From contig DIXF01000010.1 in the NCBI GenBank assembly GCA_002448235.1, positions 178,969 to 242,968 on the forward strand: DNA of 64,000 nt, in the 5' to 3' direction. Origin of the DNA: Syntrophaceae bacterium UBA6087. Its GTDB lineage: Bacteria; Desulfobacterota; Desulfomonilia; UBA1062. This document shows, one piece after another, positions 36,961 to 44,974 of the stretch. The position numbers and the translations under genes are program-made. The notes below the pieces were generated by a model. It was not told the origin of the DNA, ran no database searches, and saw only the letters and a list, made by a program, of their open reading frames with translations. The first letter of the stretch is position 1. Every line of letters begins with the position of its first letter.

Positions 36961-37183
36961 GGGCTTCTCCTTTTTTGCTGATCGTAGAGCCAGCGCGCAA
37001 CTCCAAAAAGGTATAAAAGTATTGTTATGGGAAATCAAGCGAATACGGCCGGCACCCCAAGGAGGTTTTTTTGCTGTTTATCACCGAGATGCAACAGGCA
37101 TTACATGATGACAAAACCGTTATACATGACAACACGACATGCGGTTCGCAATTTCGTACATGCCGCGTACAATTTTGGTATCA

Positions 37184-37220
37184 CAGGGCAGCCTTTTTCA
37201 AGGCTGCCCTGCCCCTTTTT
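37184..37220 (+). terminator. Strong plus-strand terminator without an assigned gene
   Basis: Perfect 12-bp stem CAGGGCAGCCTT / AAGGCTGCCCTG (37184-37195, 37200-37211), loop TTTC, then CCCC and five T residues. The T-run is on the plus strand, yet both flanking genes are on the minus strand. It may end an unannotated plus-strand transcript starting after 36980, or serve the minus strand weakly. Confidence 0.65.
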
Positions 37221-37235
37221 ACGAGGCTGTTTACG

Positions 37236-37424
37236 TCACGTCTTTGCGAGCTCCATGATGGGCGCTGCGACCCGCATGAACGAACTCCTCTGCGGGCTCT
37301 TCGGTTCGCGGAAAAATTTCCGGGCGCAAGTCGGGCAGATGCCATGGCTAACGGTTGATTCCGGATAAAGTGACGTATCCACCATTCCCATTTCCCTTCC
37401 ACACCAAGCACAGATTCTTTTCAT
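37236..37424 (-). CDS. Small zinc-ribbon-like protein
   Basis: 62 residues: MKRICAWCGREMG near the start and GICPTCARKF about 20 residues later, i.e. two CxxC pairs that probably bind one zinc ion. Similar short proteins with 'CAWCGK' and 'HGICP.C' occur in many bacteria without known function. GGAG lies upstream of the ATG, and the gene stands alone. Confidence 0.8.
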   Translation of the reverse strand: MKRICAWCGREMGMVDTSLYPESTVSHGICPTCARKFFREPKSPQRSSFMRVAAPIMELAKT

Positions 37425-37700
37425 TGTCTTGTCTCTCCAGCTGAATAAAGCTTCAAGCCTTTCCAGGATGGCTCCTGATTATTTTATCCTCATATGTCCG
37501 CCATAGTGCCGATGGTGATGTATCTGCATTTTTCATGCACAACATCACCGCAAAATCTCCATTATCACACCGCGATCAAAATGCAATGGAGATCCGGCCT
37601 GATCGGGCTTCAGCCCTTTGTTCCCGGGCATCGGATGCAATCGCCAGCTTTCACATATCGTTTTTCAAAAATGCGGATGCTGCAACAGGAGGTTTTCGTT

Positions 37701-38375
37701 TCAAGGGATGGATCCGCTGTAAAAATACCAGCCCAATCCGATCGTGAAGAGGAAATTCCCCCAGAGCCCGTGCTCAATGGAGGCAGCCAGGAGGGAATCC
37801 GTTTTTGCATACCGGTAGGCAAAGAGCATCCCGCCGAATGTCGACAGCAGCGGCGCAAACCAGTTGGCATAAAAGAGGTGGGCAATCCCGAAGCTTATCC
37901 CGTTGAAAAGGATCAGGGTGAAGCTGTCCGGAAAGAGGTTTCGGTACCGGTGAAAAAAGAAAGCCCTGAACACGAGCTCCTGCGGATAAACGGCCAGCAG
38001 GGGATAGAGCAGGACAAAGACCACCCAGAGCCACGGCTCTGCGGACACAAAGTATAAGAACAGCTCTTTTTGATAAAAATAGGTCAACGAGCCGACCGTG
38101 GCGGCAGGCAGAACGAATGTCAGGATGATCTTCCGGACATGGCATGAAACATTCTTCGCACTCCACAGCTTCCGTTTATCGAAACTCTTGTCGGTTATGA
38201 GATATGCACCGCATATGGCAGCGATCACGAGGACGATGGGGGTGATCCGCCAGGCGAACCAGTGTCTGTGCGCATAGAGCCCTGCAGGTACGATAAAAAA
38301 CAGGACGATGCATTCGGCGAGAAGGAATATCCTGCTCCTGTCCCACCCTGATTTCCGGTCCCTCCCGGATGCCAT
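37701..38375 (-). CDS. CPBP-family intramembrane protease
   Basis: 224 residues, several membrane helices. The family motif EExxxR appears as YPQELVFRAFFFHRYR (only one Glu of the usual pair), and the later motif with His as ISFGIAHLFYANW. CPBP/Abi proteins are glutamic intramembrane endopeptidases or, in some bacteria, bacteriocin-immunity factors. The ATG at 38375 has GGAGG eight bases upstream. The upstream open frame overlaps the phosphodiesterase stop, so the two are probably co-transcribed. Confidence 0.85.
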   Translation of the reverse strand: MASGRDRKSGWDRSRIFLLAECIVLFFIVPAGLYAHRHWFAWRITPIVLVIAAICGAYLITDKSFDKRKLWSAKNVSCHVRKIILTFVLPAATVGSLTYFYQKELFLYFVSAEPWLWVVFVLLYPLLAVYPQELVFRAFFFHRYRNLFPDSFTLILFNGISFGIAHLFYANWFAPLLSTFGGMLFAYRYAKTDSLLAASIEHGLWGNFLFTIGLGWYFYSGSIP

Positions 38376-38401
38376 GGCAAGGCCCTCCTCTCTCGCCGGA
38401 A

Positions 38402-38872
38402 TCATACCGTTATCTCGATTATCTCCGGGTAAGCCTTGCCCCCTTTCAATCTCAAGAGGGCGAGGCAGACGGGAAGTCCGAACCTTCTGGGGCCGGCGCT
38501 GCCCGGATTGAGGTACAGGACCCCTTTTGTAATCCTGATGTCCGGCTGGTGAGAATGCCCGTATACGACAATGTCTATCCCGGATTGAACCGGATCGGTT
38601 TTCATCCTGCGCAGCTCGTGGATGATCAGAATCCTTTTCCCATCCGCCTGGAGCTCTTCGGTTTCATTGAGCCCTTCCGACCAGCGCTGTCTGTCTACGT
38701 TTCCCCTCACGGCAACGACATGAGTGATTCCCTTGAGCGCTTCCAGCACCTCCAGGCTCCCGATATCTCCTGCATGCAGGATAAGATCGCATCCTTCAAG
38801 AGCCGATCGCACCTCATCCCTGAGCAACCCATGCGTATCGGAAATCACCCCGACACATTGTTCAGCCGTCAT
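38402..38872 (-). CDS. YfcE/MJ0936-type phosphodiesterase
   Basis: 156 residues. Calcineurin-like metal motifs are all present: GVISDTHG, LHAGDIGS, AVRGNVDR, HELRRM and YGHSHQPDI. Members hydrolyse phosphodiesters with two Mn or Ni ions; the natural substrate is unknown. I place the start at the ATG at 38872, immediately after the upstream ZIP gene stop, with GGTGGTG before it. It belongs to a three-gene minus-strand run with the ZIP and CPBP genes. Confidence 0.9.
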   Translation of the reverse strand: MTAEQCVGVISDTHGLLRDEVRSALEGCDLILHAGDIGSLEVLEALKGITHVVAVRGNVDRQRWSEGLNETEELQADGKRILIIHELRRMKTDPVQSGIDIVVYGHSHQPDIRITKGVLYLNPGSAGPRRFGLPVCLALLRLKGGKAYPEIIEITV

Positions 38873-38874
38873 TT

Positions 38875-39630
38875 TCACCACCCGAATACCCACAATGCAT
38901 AGATGGCAAGAAACCCCATACCGGCAATGAATCCGGCAAATTCATACCCTTCGCCGAACGCCTCGGGAAACATGGTATCGGCCGTCATCACGAGCATGGT
39001 TCCTGCGGCCATGGAGCTGACCGCCGCAACGACCTCGGGCGAAACATGCCGGAAATACCAGTATCCGGCAAGAGACGAGATGCCCGATGCGAGTGCGACA
39101 AAAATCCAAACGAGAAAAATATATGTCCTCGACCTCCCGGCCTTTTTCATCCCTGCGGTGCTGGAGAGCCCTTCAGGAAGGTTTGAGACGAAGACCGCCG
39201 TCACCAGGAGAAAGCTCACCCGGCCGCCGAGCATGCTGAGCCCGATGACAAGAGATTCGGGTATGGTATCGAGCAGGGACCCGATGGCGACGGCAAATCC
39301 GCTCCCCCACTCCTCCTTTTCGGACAGCTGCTGATCGCCCGAGCGTTTGCGGTATTTCGCCCCCCGGTAGGAGAGGTAGAAGTTGACGACCATGAATGCG
39401 GTTGCCCCGGTGATAAAGCCGACCGCAACCGAATCAAGCCCCCCCAGATGCAGCGAGTTCCCCATCAGTTCAAAGGACAGGGCCGATATGAGCACTCCGG
39501 CGCCGAGAGACATCACCGCTGCGATCGCACGCTGCGGCAGATCGAAGAGATATGCGGCCGCGACCCCGATAAGCAGAGCGGATCCGGCTGCAAACCCCCA
39601 GAGGCCTGCCTGTAACCACAACGGGACCAT
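38875..39630 (-). CDS. Second ZIP-family transporter, diverged metal site
   Basis: 251 residues and about eight hydrophobic helices. Overall ZIP-like, but where ZIP proteins have HNxPEG it reads DTIPESLVIGLSM and VFVSNLPEGLSS: the His of both helices is missing while P-E is kept. Such relatives may carry another metal or be non-transporting. Directly upstream of the phosphodiesterase gene with two bases between stop and start, so translationally coupled. Confidence 0.85.
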   Translation of the reverse strand: MVPLWLQAGLWGFAAGSALLIGVAAAYLFDLPQRAIAAVMSLGAGVLISALSFELMGNSLHLGGLDSVAVGFITGATAFMVVNFYLSYRGAKYRKRSGDQQLSEKEEWGSGFAVAIGSLLDTIPESLVIGLSMLGGRVSFLLVTAVFVSNLPEGLSSTAGMKKAGRSRTYIFLVWIFVALASGISSLAGYWYFRHVSPEVVAAVSSMAAGTMLVMTADTMFPEAFGEGYEFAGFIAGMGFLAIYALWVFGW

Positions 39631-39989
39631 AAAAAGTTCCTTTATTATATTTTACCGGACGGATTCCATTCATCCCCTGGCCGGAGGTGCGGAATGGTTT
39701 CTCGGCCGATGTGCCGCTCATGTCCTGACGGACCAGACCCTCGCTTGCAGAGGTTAATCCCCTTTTTCCCAATACTTACTATAATAACAAAGCCGGCAAT
39801 TTTATCCATATGAGGCCGGAATCAGCAGGGTATGCGCCCCAGGACCGAAAGGCTTCCGAAGGACAGACGGACCTGCGTCCCGTATCTGCGGGGGAGTCAG
39901 CGGAGGCTGAATGAGCGGAAATGGTTTTCCTTCGTCCCCATGTAAGGTATTATTGAATGTGAAGGAAAAGAACCGTAAGGGAGACCGTA
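39631..39989. other. 359-base divergent intergenic region
   Basis: Between the second ZIP gene (minus) and the membrane metallophosphoesterase gene (plus). I see no clear promoter, repeat or RNA gene. Confidence 0.4.
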
Positions 39990-41126
39990 ATGTCCTTGTT
40001 CCTGCTCGTTGTCATCGGCATATACAGCGCCGCGCATCTGTATGTCTTCTTCAGGATAAAAGCCGCCTTCCCCTTCGGGGCAATTCCAGGGGCGTTCCTC
40101 GGCCTGTTCATGGCGGCCATGATCGCAGCCCCCATCCTCGTCCGCATCCTCGAACGGTACGGGCACGATGCGCCGGCACGGGTGCTCTCCTATGCGGGCT
40201 ATACCTGGATGGGAGTATTCTTTCTCTTTTTCAGCCTGTCGGTCCTGATCGATCTTTACCGGCTGCTTCTCTCCGGGGCCGGGATGATCTTCAGCCTGAA
40301 TCCGGGATATTTCATGCCTTCCGCGCGCACCGCCTTCCTTGTGCCGCTGTTTCTCGCCCTGGCCTTCTCCCTGTACGGATATTTCGAGGCACTGCGCATC
40401 AGGCCTCACGAGGTCGTCATCCGGACGCCCAAGATCCCGGAAGGCTTCAGCCGCTTGCGCATCGTGCAGATATCGGATGTTCACCTGGGTCTCATCGTCC
40501 GCCAGGAAAGGGTGGATCGTATTCTCCAGGTGATCAGGGACGCCGAACCGGATATTCTCATATCCACGGGGGATCTCGTGGACGGCCAGATCGACAGCCT
40601 GGCGAACCTGGCCGACGCGTTCAAAGAAGTACGGCCCAGGTACGGCAAGTTCGCCGTGACCGGGAACCACGAATTCTATGCAGGGCTGCCGCAATCGCTG
40701 GAAATCACCAGGAGGGCGGGCTTTACCCTGCTCAGGGGTGAGGTTATATCCATCCCGGAAATTATCACCATCGCAGGCATAGACGATCCGGCAGGAAAAC
40801 ACATGGGCATGAACCCCCCGGTGCAGGAAACCGAACTGCTCTCCGGCCTCCCGCGAGACACATTCACCCTCCTGCTCAAGCACCAGCCCTTTGTCGCAGA
40901 AGAAGCCCCCGGCCTGTACGATCTCCAGCTGTCCGGCCACACCCACAACGGGCAGATCTTCCCGTTCTCGCTGATCGTCCGGATCTTCTTCCCCCGGGTG
41001 ACCGGCCTGCACGACCTGCCCAACGGGTCCCACCTGTACATAAGCCAGGGAACCGGCACCTGGGGCCCCCCTATCCGTTTCCTCACCCAACCCGAAGTAA
41101 CAATAATCGACCTCATCCGCCCCTGA
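39990..41126 (+). CDS. Membrane-anchored metallophosphoesterase
   Basis: 378 residues: about four N-terminal membrane helices (residues 1-130), then a calcineurin-like domain with ISDVHLG, LISTGDLVDGQ, VTGNHEFY, LLKHQP and LSGHTHNGQIFP. The arrangement matches the YkuE/YaeI group, which includes UDP-diacylglucosamine pyrophosphatase-like and phosphodiesterase enzymes; the exact substrate is not clear. The catalytic domain probably faces the cytoplasm. GGGAG precedes the ATG. Confidence 0.9.
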   Translation: MSLFLLVVIGIYSAAHLYVFFRIKAAFPFGAIPGAFLGLFMAAMIAAPILVRILERYGHDAPARVLSYAGYTWMGVFFLFFSLSVLIDLYRLLLSGAGMIFSLNPGYFMPSARTAFLVPLFLALAFSLYGYFEALRIRPHEVVIRTPKIPEGFSRLRIVQISDVHLGLIVRQERVDRILQVIRDAEPDILISTGDLVDGQIDSLANLADAFKEVRPRYGKFAVTGNHEFYAGLPQSLEITRRAGFTLLRGEVISIPEIITIAGIDDPAGKHMGMNPPVQETELLSGLPRDTFTLLLKHQPFVAEEAPGLYDLQLSGHTHNGQIFPFSLIVRIFFPRVTGLHDLPNGSHLYISQGTGTWGPPIRFLTQPEVTIIDLIRP

Positions 41127-41234
41127 TCCTCTGAGGTAAAACCACAGGCATTGATGCCGTCACTCCCGCCGATACCGGCTCTCCCGCCAGAGGATTCATC
41201 TCATCCCAGGGCTGAGCCGATCCGCCGCTGCCCT

Positions 41235-41846
41235 TTACCGATGTGAAAGATCTTCCAGCTGTCCGTCGTGCATGCGGGAAAGCAGTATCTGCGAAAGCAT
41301 GGCTCCGATGAAGGCCAGGAACATATCCCATTGGGTATCCCAGACATCCCCCTGGGTGCCGAGAAATTCGTGTGCGCCCTCGCCGCCGATCAATGCCGCC
41401 CACCACTCGATGAACTCATAGCACGCGCTGAAGGCAAGGCAGACAGAAGTCACGAGAAAGAACAGCCATTTCCCCGGCTTCAAAGGCGACGTACGGATCA
41501 GCACTTCCCGCACCAGGATAGCGGGGATGAACCCCTGGGCCAGATGGCCGAGACGGTCGTAGTGGTTGCGCCCCAGGTCGAAGAGATCCTGCACCCAGAA
41601 CCCTATGGGCACTCGGGCATAGGTGTAGTGGCCGCCGATTATCAGGATCAGGGCATGGATAAATACGAGCCGGTAGACAAGAGGGGTGAACCGGAAGCGG
41701 GGGGAGAAAGCGATCAGGACCGGAACCCCGATGACCACGGGAAACACCTCCATGACCCAGGTAGCCCTGTCATAGGGATCTATCCCGGAAACAACCAGGG
41801 CCGCCGCAATAAGCGCCAGAAGCGCCGCCGTCTCATACCATTTCAT
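41235..41846 (-). CDS. DUF2238/YjdF-family inner-membrane protein
   Basis: 203 residues from the ATG at 41846 (GGAGGACAG upstream). Six or so hydrophobic helices with conserved-looking polar residues: GGHYTYARVP, LGRNHYDRLGHLAQGF, ACYEFIEWW and the GTQGDVWDTQWDM segment. The last two motifs are hallmarks of the DUF2238 family. Function unknown. The frame continues upstream of the ATG without a ribosome site. Confidence 0.88.
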   Translation of the reverse strand: MKWYETAALLALIAAALVVSGIDPYDRATWVMEVFPVVIGVPVLIAFSPRFRFTPLVYRLVFIHALILIIGGHYTYARVPIGFWVQDLFDLGRNHYDRLGHLAQGFIPAILVREVLIRTSPLKPGKWLFFLVTSVCLAFSACYEFIEWWAALIGGEGAHEFLGTQGDVWDTQWDMFLAFIGAMLSQILLSRMHDGQLEDLSHR

Positions 41847-42134
41847 ACACTGTCCTCCTGCCGTGATCGCATCCCCGACTTTTGCTGTTTTGAGAAACGA
41901 GCCGCTCACATTGAGGGCGAACGACGGGGAGTGGTCTCTTATGTGCACGCATCATCATGGTTTATCTTTCCGCATAAAGATATATCGTTGCCACATGTTA
42001 TGCAACCGTCTTCCTCTCCTGTGCCGTCCGCCTGCAGAGTGCAGCCGGATGGTTCTGCCCTCCCCTGTAGATTGGAAGTCTCCACGCTATTATCAGCTAC
42101 GTAATAAGGATTTTTCCGTACGAGAGGAGAGAGA

Positions 42135-42491
42135 ATGATGGGTGAACGGTCGATTGATTGGAAAAGCCTTGCGATCGGACTTTTAATCGGCGTGAGTGCG
42201 GTGCTGCTGGCTGCACAGGACCAGAGACCGCCCGAGGCTGTTTTTGGCAGCTATCTGATGACTGCAGGGGGTTCCACCTGGGTGATCAATTCTTCGACGG
42301 GCGATGTATGGCAGCTTACCGGAGAAGAAGGCACGAACAGTTATACCTGGATATATGCAGGCAAACCTCCGGTTACTGCGCCTAAAATGACACGTGCGCC
42401 GTCTACGGGACTGACGCAGGGACAGAAGACAATAAGCTGCAATACTCAGGCAGAGACGACATCCAAGGGCTGTTTGAACAGCGACAGGTAA
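42135..42491 (+). CDS. Small exported or membrane-anchored hypothetical protein
   Basis: 118 residues. A basic start and one hydrophobic segment (SLAIGLLIGVSAVLLAA) suggest a signal peptide or anchor. The mature part has a beta-like segment with AGGSTWVINSSTGDVWQL, a pattern seen in proteins that present small beta strands, and a Thr/Pro-rich end with two Cys (ISCNTQ and KGCLN), which could form a disulfide. GAGAGGAGAG lies upstream. No family recognised. Two stem-loops follow directly. Confidence 0.7.
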   Translation: MMGERSIDWKSLAIGLLIGVSAVLLAAQDQRPPEAVFGSYLMTAGGSTWVINSSTGDVWQLTGEEGTNSYTWIYAGKPPVTAPKMTRAPSTGLTQGQKTISCNTQAETTSKGCLNSDR

Positions 42492-42500
42492 GAAATATCC

Positions 42501-42525
42501 CTATCCCCGGGGTTCCCGGGGATAG
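42501..42525. terminator. Perfect 11-bp hairpin after the small exported protein gene
   Basis: CTATCCCCGGG and its complement with the three-base loop GTT. No T-run. It lies 10 bases behind the stop codon at 42491. Confidence 0.5.
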
Positions 42526-42533
42526 AGGGCATG

Positions 42534-42567
42534 CCTGGCCGCCGGACCCATACATCCGCCGGCCAGG
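42534..42567. terminator. Second hairpin between convergent genes
   Basis: 13-bp arms (42534-42546 and 42555-42567) with one mismatch. Together with the preceding hairpin it separates two convergent genes (plus gene ends 42491, minus gene ends 42583). Confidence 0.5.
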
Positions 42568-42582
42568 ACCGTATGACACGTC

Positions 42583-43440
42583 TCAGACTTCCACTATCCC
42601 CCTGACTCTGCCTACCCAGCCGCCAAGGCCTGCAGCGGCGGCGGTGAGAATGAGCATGATGAACGAGGCGACAGCAGCGGCCGTCAATACCCTCGTTGCG
42701 CCCGCCGCAACCTCCTGGGCGGTTTGCTGAGCCTGTTGAAGCTGGCCGGGCGCCTGCTGTACGGTACTCTCTATTCTCATGACCAGTTCCTGGGCCTGTG
42801 TCCGGTTCATGTCGCTGTTATTCACAATGATGCCGACCATCCTCTGGCGGTCTGCGGAGGTATAGGTTCCCTGGAGCATTTTCTGGACGTTGCTCCTGAC
42901 TTCGGTGATAACGGTCTGGCTGCCTGCTCCCCCTCCCCCGATGGCCTGCCGTATCTCTTCCTCGAGGGCAGAGATGCCCTGCCCTCCGGTGACCTGGCCC
43001 ATGATCTCCGGCAAAACGCTCGAAGCCCCCTGCGCGGTCAGCGTCAGCGCGCCCCTTACCACACCGAATGCGCCGCCGAGCACCGCCCCGATTCCGCTGG
43101 TGAACATGTACACGGTTACAAGGGTTACGAGGCCCCAGGTGACAAGGCCATGGAGCAGCCCGTCAAAAGTGCGCTGCATCCCTGCGAGCCGGCTGGATAC
43201 CCATCCCCCGGCAAACAGGGCGACGATGCTGCTTAAGATCCACCATACGGCCGCACCGATCCCGATTCCCCCCAGGACATTGCCGTCGGCTGCAGCAAGG
43301 GTGCCGAATCCTATGGCAAAGCCCAGCATGATGAGTGTGAACTGCACTACCAGGGCGATGATGGTGCCTGCGAATATACTCCCCCAAGAGATATGGGTCA
43401 CCGATCCTACTGCGGGAACCACGTTTATTTTTTCTTCCAT
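42583..43440 (-). CDS. Multi-helix membrane protein (PhnA-like/YrzE-type)
   Basis: 285 residues from the ATG at 43440; the alternative ATG at 43449 sits directly on the GGAGG and is unlikely. There are four N-terminal hydrophobic helices (SWGSIFAGTIIALVVQFTLI, AAVWWILSSIVALFAGGWVS and two more), an amphipathic Gln/Ser-rich middle (about 150-240), and a C-terminal helix (ASFIMLILTAAAAGLGGW). Proteins with this start are often labelled PhnA-like or TIGR04086; function unknown. The middle region could be a coiled coil. Confidence 0.75.
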   Translation of the reverse strand: MEEKINVVPAVGSVTHISWGSIFAGTIIALVVQFTLIMLGFAIGFGTLAAADGNVLGGIGIGAAVWWILSSIVALFAGGWVSSRLAGMQRTFDGLLHGLVTWGLVTLVTVYMFTSGIGAVLGGAFGVVRGALTLTAQGASSVLPEIMGQVTGGQGISALEEEIRQAIGGGGAGSQTVITEVRSNVQKMLQGTYTSADRQRMVGIIVNNSDMNRTQAQELVMRIESTVQQAPGQLQQAQQTAQEVAAGATRVLTAAAVASFIMLILTAAAAGLGGWVGRVRGIVEV

Positions 43441-43601
43441 CGGACTCATCCTCCTTTCCGACTGAGATTATGCGTAGGCTGACAATTACTCAGCATAGGT
43501 AAAATAATGCGGCAACATCAGGCAACTCTCAACTCTCATGCGGGACTGCGGGAGGTTAGATCAGGGGGTAACGGGAGCTTTTAAAAAGGGTCGGGACGTT
43601 T

Positions 43602-44288
43602 TCAGCCTTTTGCTTTCCGGCGTTTTTTCATGTCCTGCTCTCTTTCCTCTTCAAAATCCGATTTGCTCCAGGACAGGGCGCCGGGATATTCTCTGAAGAA
43701 CGTCTCCATGATCTCGTTAATGGGTACATCGGGAAATTCACCGCGATAATTCAGGTATTCCATATGCTTTTTCCCCTGAAGATCGTACGGGTGGATTATG
43801 GCGTCGTTTTCCCCGTCGAAATTCAGCGGCTTGATTCCGAACCGCTCGCAAAGCGCGATATTAAAGGCAGGGGTTGCCTTGATCCAGTTTCCTGAAAGAT
43901 AGATCGAGGTATACCCGTGCCAGAAAAATACATCCGTCTTGAGGGACTTCAGCAAACGTTCTGTGGAGAGGTGATTCCTCACGTCTGCAAAGCCGAGCCG
44001 TGCCGGTATCTTCACGGCCCTGCAGCAGGCCGCAAGAAGGATCGCCTTCGCAACGCACCAGCCCCTGCCTTTTTTCAGCGTTGCGCTCGCGCTCAGTCCT
44101 TCCGGGGACAAATCCACACTGTACGGGTCGTACCGGATATCGTCGCGGACTGCATAAAACAGGTTCACTGCCTGCTCTACAGGATCAGCCGATGTACCGG
44201 AAACGGCTGACGCATATTCCATGACCGTGCGGTCATCGAAATTTATGGTGGGCGTAGAAGTCAGATAAACGGACATGTCATGATCCAT
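43602..44288 (-). CDS. Transglutaminase-like cysteine peptidase-fold protein
   Basis: 228 residues. The core triad region is recognisable: GRGWCVAKAILLAACCRAVKIPARL (catalytic Cys in GWC), then FWHGYTSIYLSGNWIKATPAF (His of HGY). The Asp usually found after W.xxD is replaced by Thr-Pro (ATPAF), as in several bacterial relatives. It may hydrolyse amides or bind peptides; no signal peptide. Start at the ATG at 44288, with GGAGGAG 10 bases upstream. Confidence 0.85.
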   Translation of the reverse strand: MDHDMSVYLTSTPTINFDDRTVMEYASAVSGTSADPVEQAVNLFYAVRDDIRYDPYSVDLSPEGLSASATLKKGRGWCVAKAILLAACCRAVKIPARLGFADVRNHLSTERLLKSLKTDVFFWHGYTSIYLSGNWIKATPAFNIALCERFGIKPLNFDGENDAIIHPYDLQGKKHMEYLNYRGEFPDVPINEIMETFFREYPGALSWSKSDFEEEREQDMKKRRKAKG

Positions 44289-44434
44289 GGCAATCAAGCT
44301 CCTCCATACCTCAAGTATCGTATATTACGAAGGCCGCTCCGGTCAAGCCCCTCGGCAAGGATGTTTTTCCCCTTTCATCCGAATACCTGTGCGGACGGTT
44401 CTGTCCGGCCTCTGCCGTCTCTTTCTTCTTCGAT

Positions 44435-44974
44435 CTACCCTGCCAGGGAGTCTATGTAATCGAGGTCCAGCTCTCCGAGCGCGCCCCACCCTCCCTTGCC
44501 GCCGGGGATTATGGGCCGGAATTTTTCATAGAGGGGATAGGCCTGGTCTTTGAGCTCATCAGGGCTGTAGGCCTTGGCGAGCTTGGCCATGGCCGCCCGC
44601 GCTTCTTCCAGCTCCGGTCCGAATTTGCGCTCAAGGTAGCGCCTGACGCCCCGAGGGTCGATGGGGCTGTTTTTCACCACTGCCCGAACGCCGCCTTCCG
44701 TAACCTTCGCGAGCACCGATCTCCCGACGATATCCACCAGGAACAGCTCGCCCCGCTTAAGGTCCTCCTTCACCTGCCTGTGACGGATCTCCTGCCTCTC
44801 CTTATGCTCGTGAAAGATCCCGAGGCTCTTCCCCTTCGCCTGTGCATTCAGTCCGCTGACAGCCTTGCCCAGCGTGAGGGATTCATCGGGGTCGTACCCC
44901 AGTCTCTCGGCCACGACCGATGCCCAGAGCGTCAGCACCGGTGCACGGTTTACTTTGATATTCCGTCCTCCCAT
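44435..44974 (-). CDS. Unknown protein coupled to the nucleotide-sugar dehydrogenase
   Basis: 179 residues beginning at an ATG (44974-44972) that overlaps the upstream dehydrogenase stop (TGATG), so translation is probably coupled. The protein reads NRAPVLTLWASVVAERLGYD at its start, a basic centre (HEHKERQEIRHRQVKEDL) and a C-terminal helical part ending in GALGELDLDYIDSLAG. The motif NRAPVLTLWA..VAERLG is seen in proteins of unknown function. No catalytic motif is visible. Confidence 0.7.
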   Translation of the reverse strand: MGGRNIKVNRAPVLTLWASVVAERLGYDPDESLTLGKAVSGLNAQAKGKSLGIFHEHKERQEIRHRQVKEDLKRGELFLVDIVGRSVLAKVTEGGVRAVVKNSPIDPRGVRRYLERKFGPELEEARAAMAKLAKAYSPDELKDQAYPLYEKFRPIIPGGKGGWGALGELDLDYIDSLAG

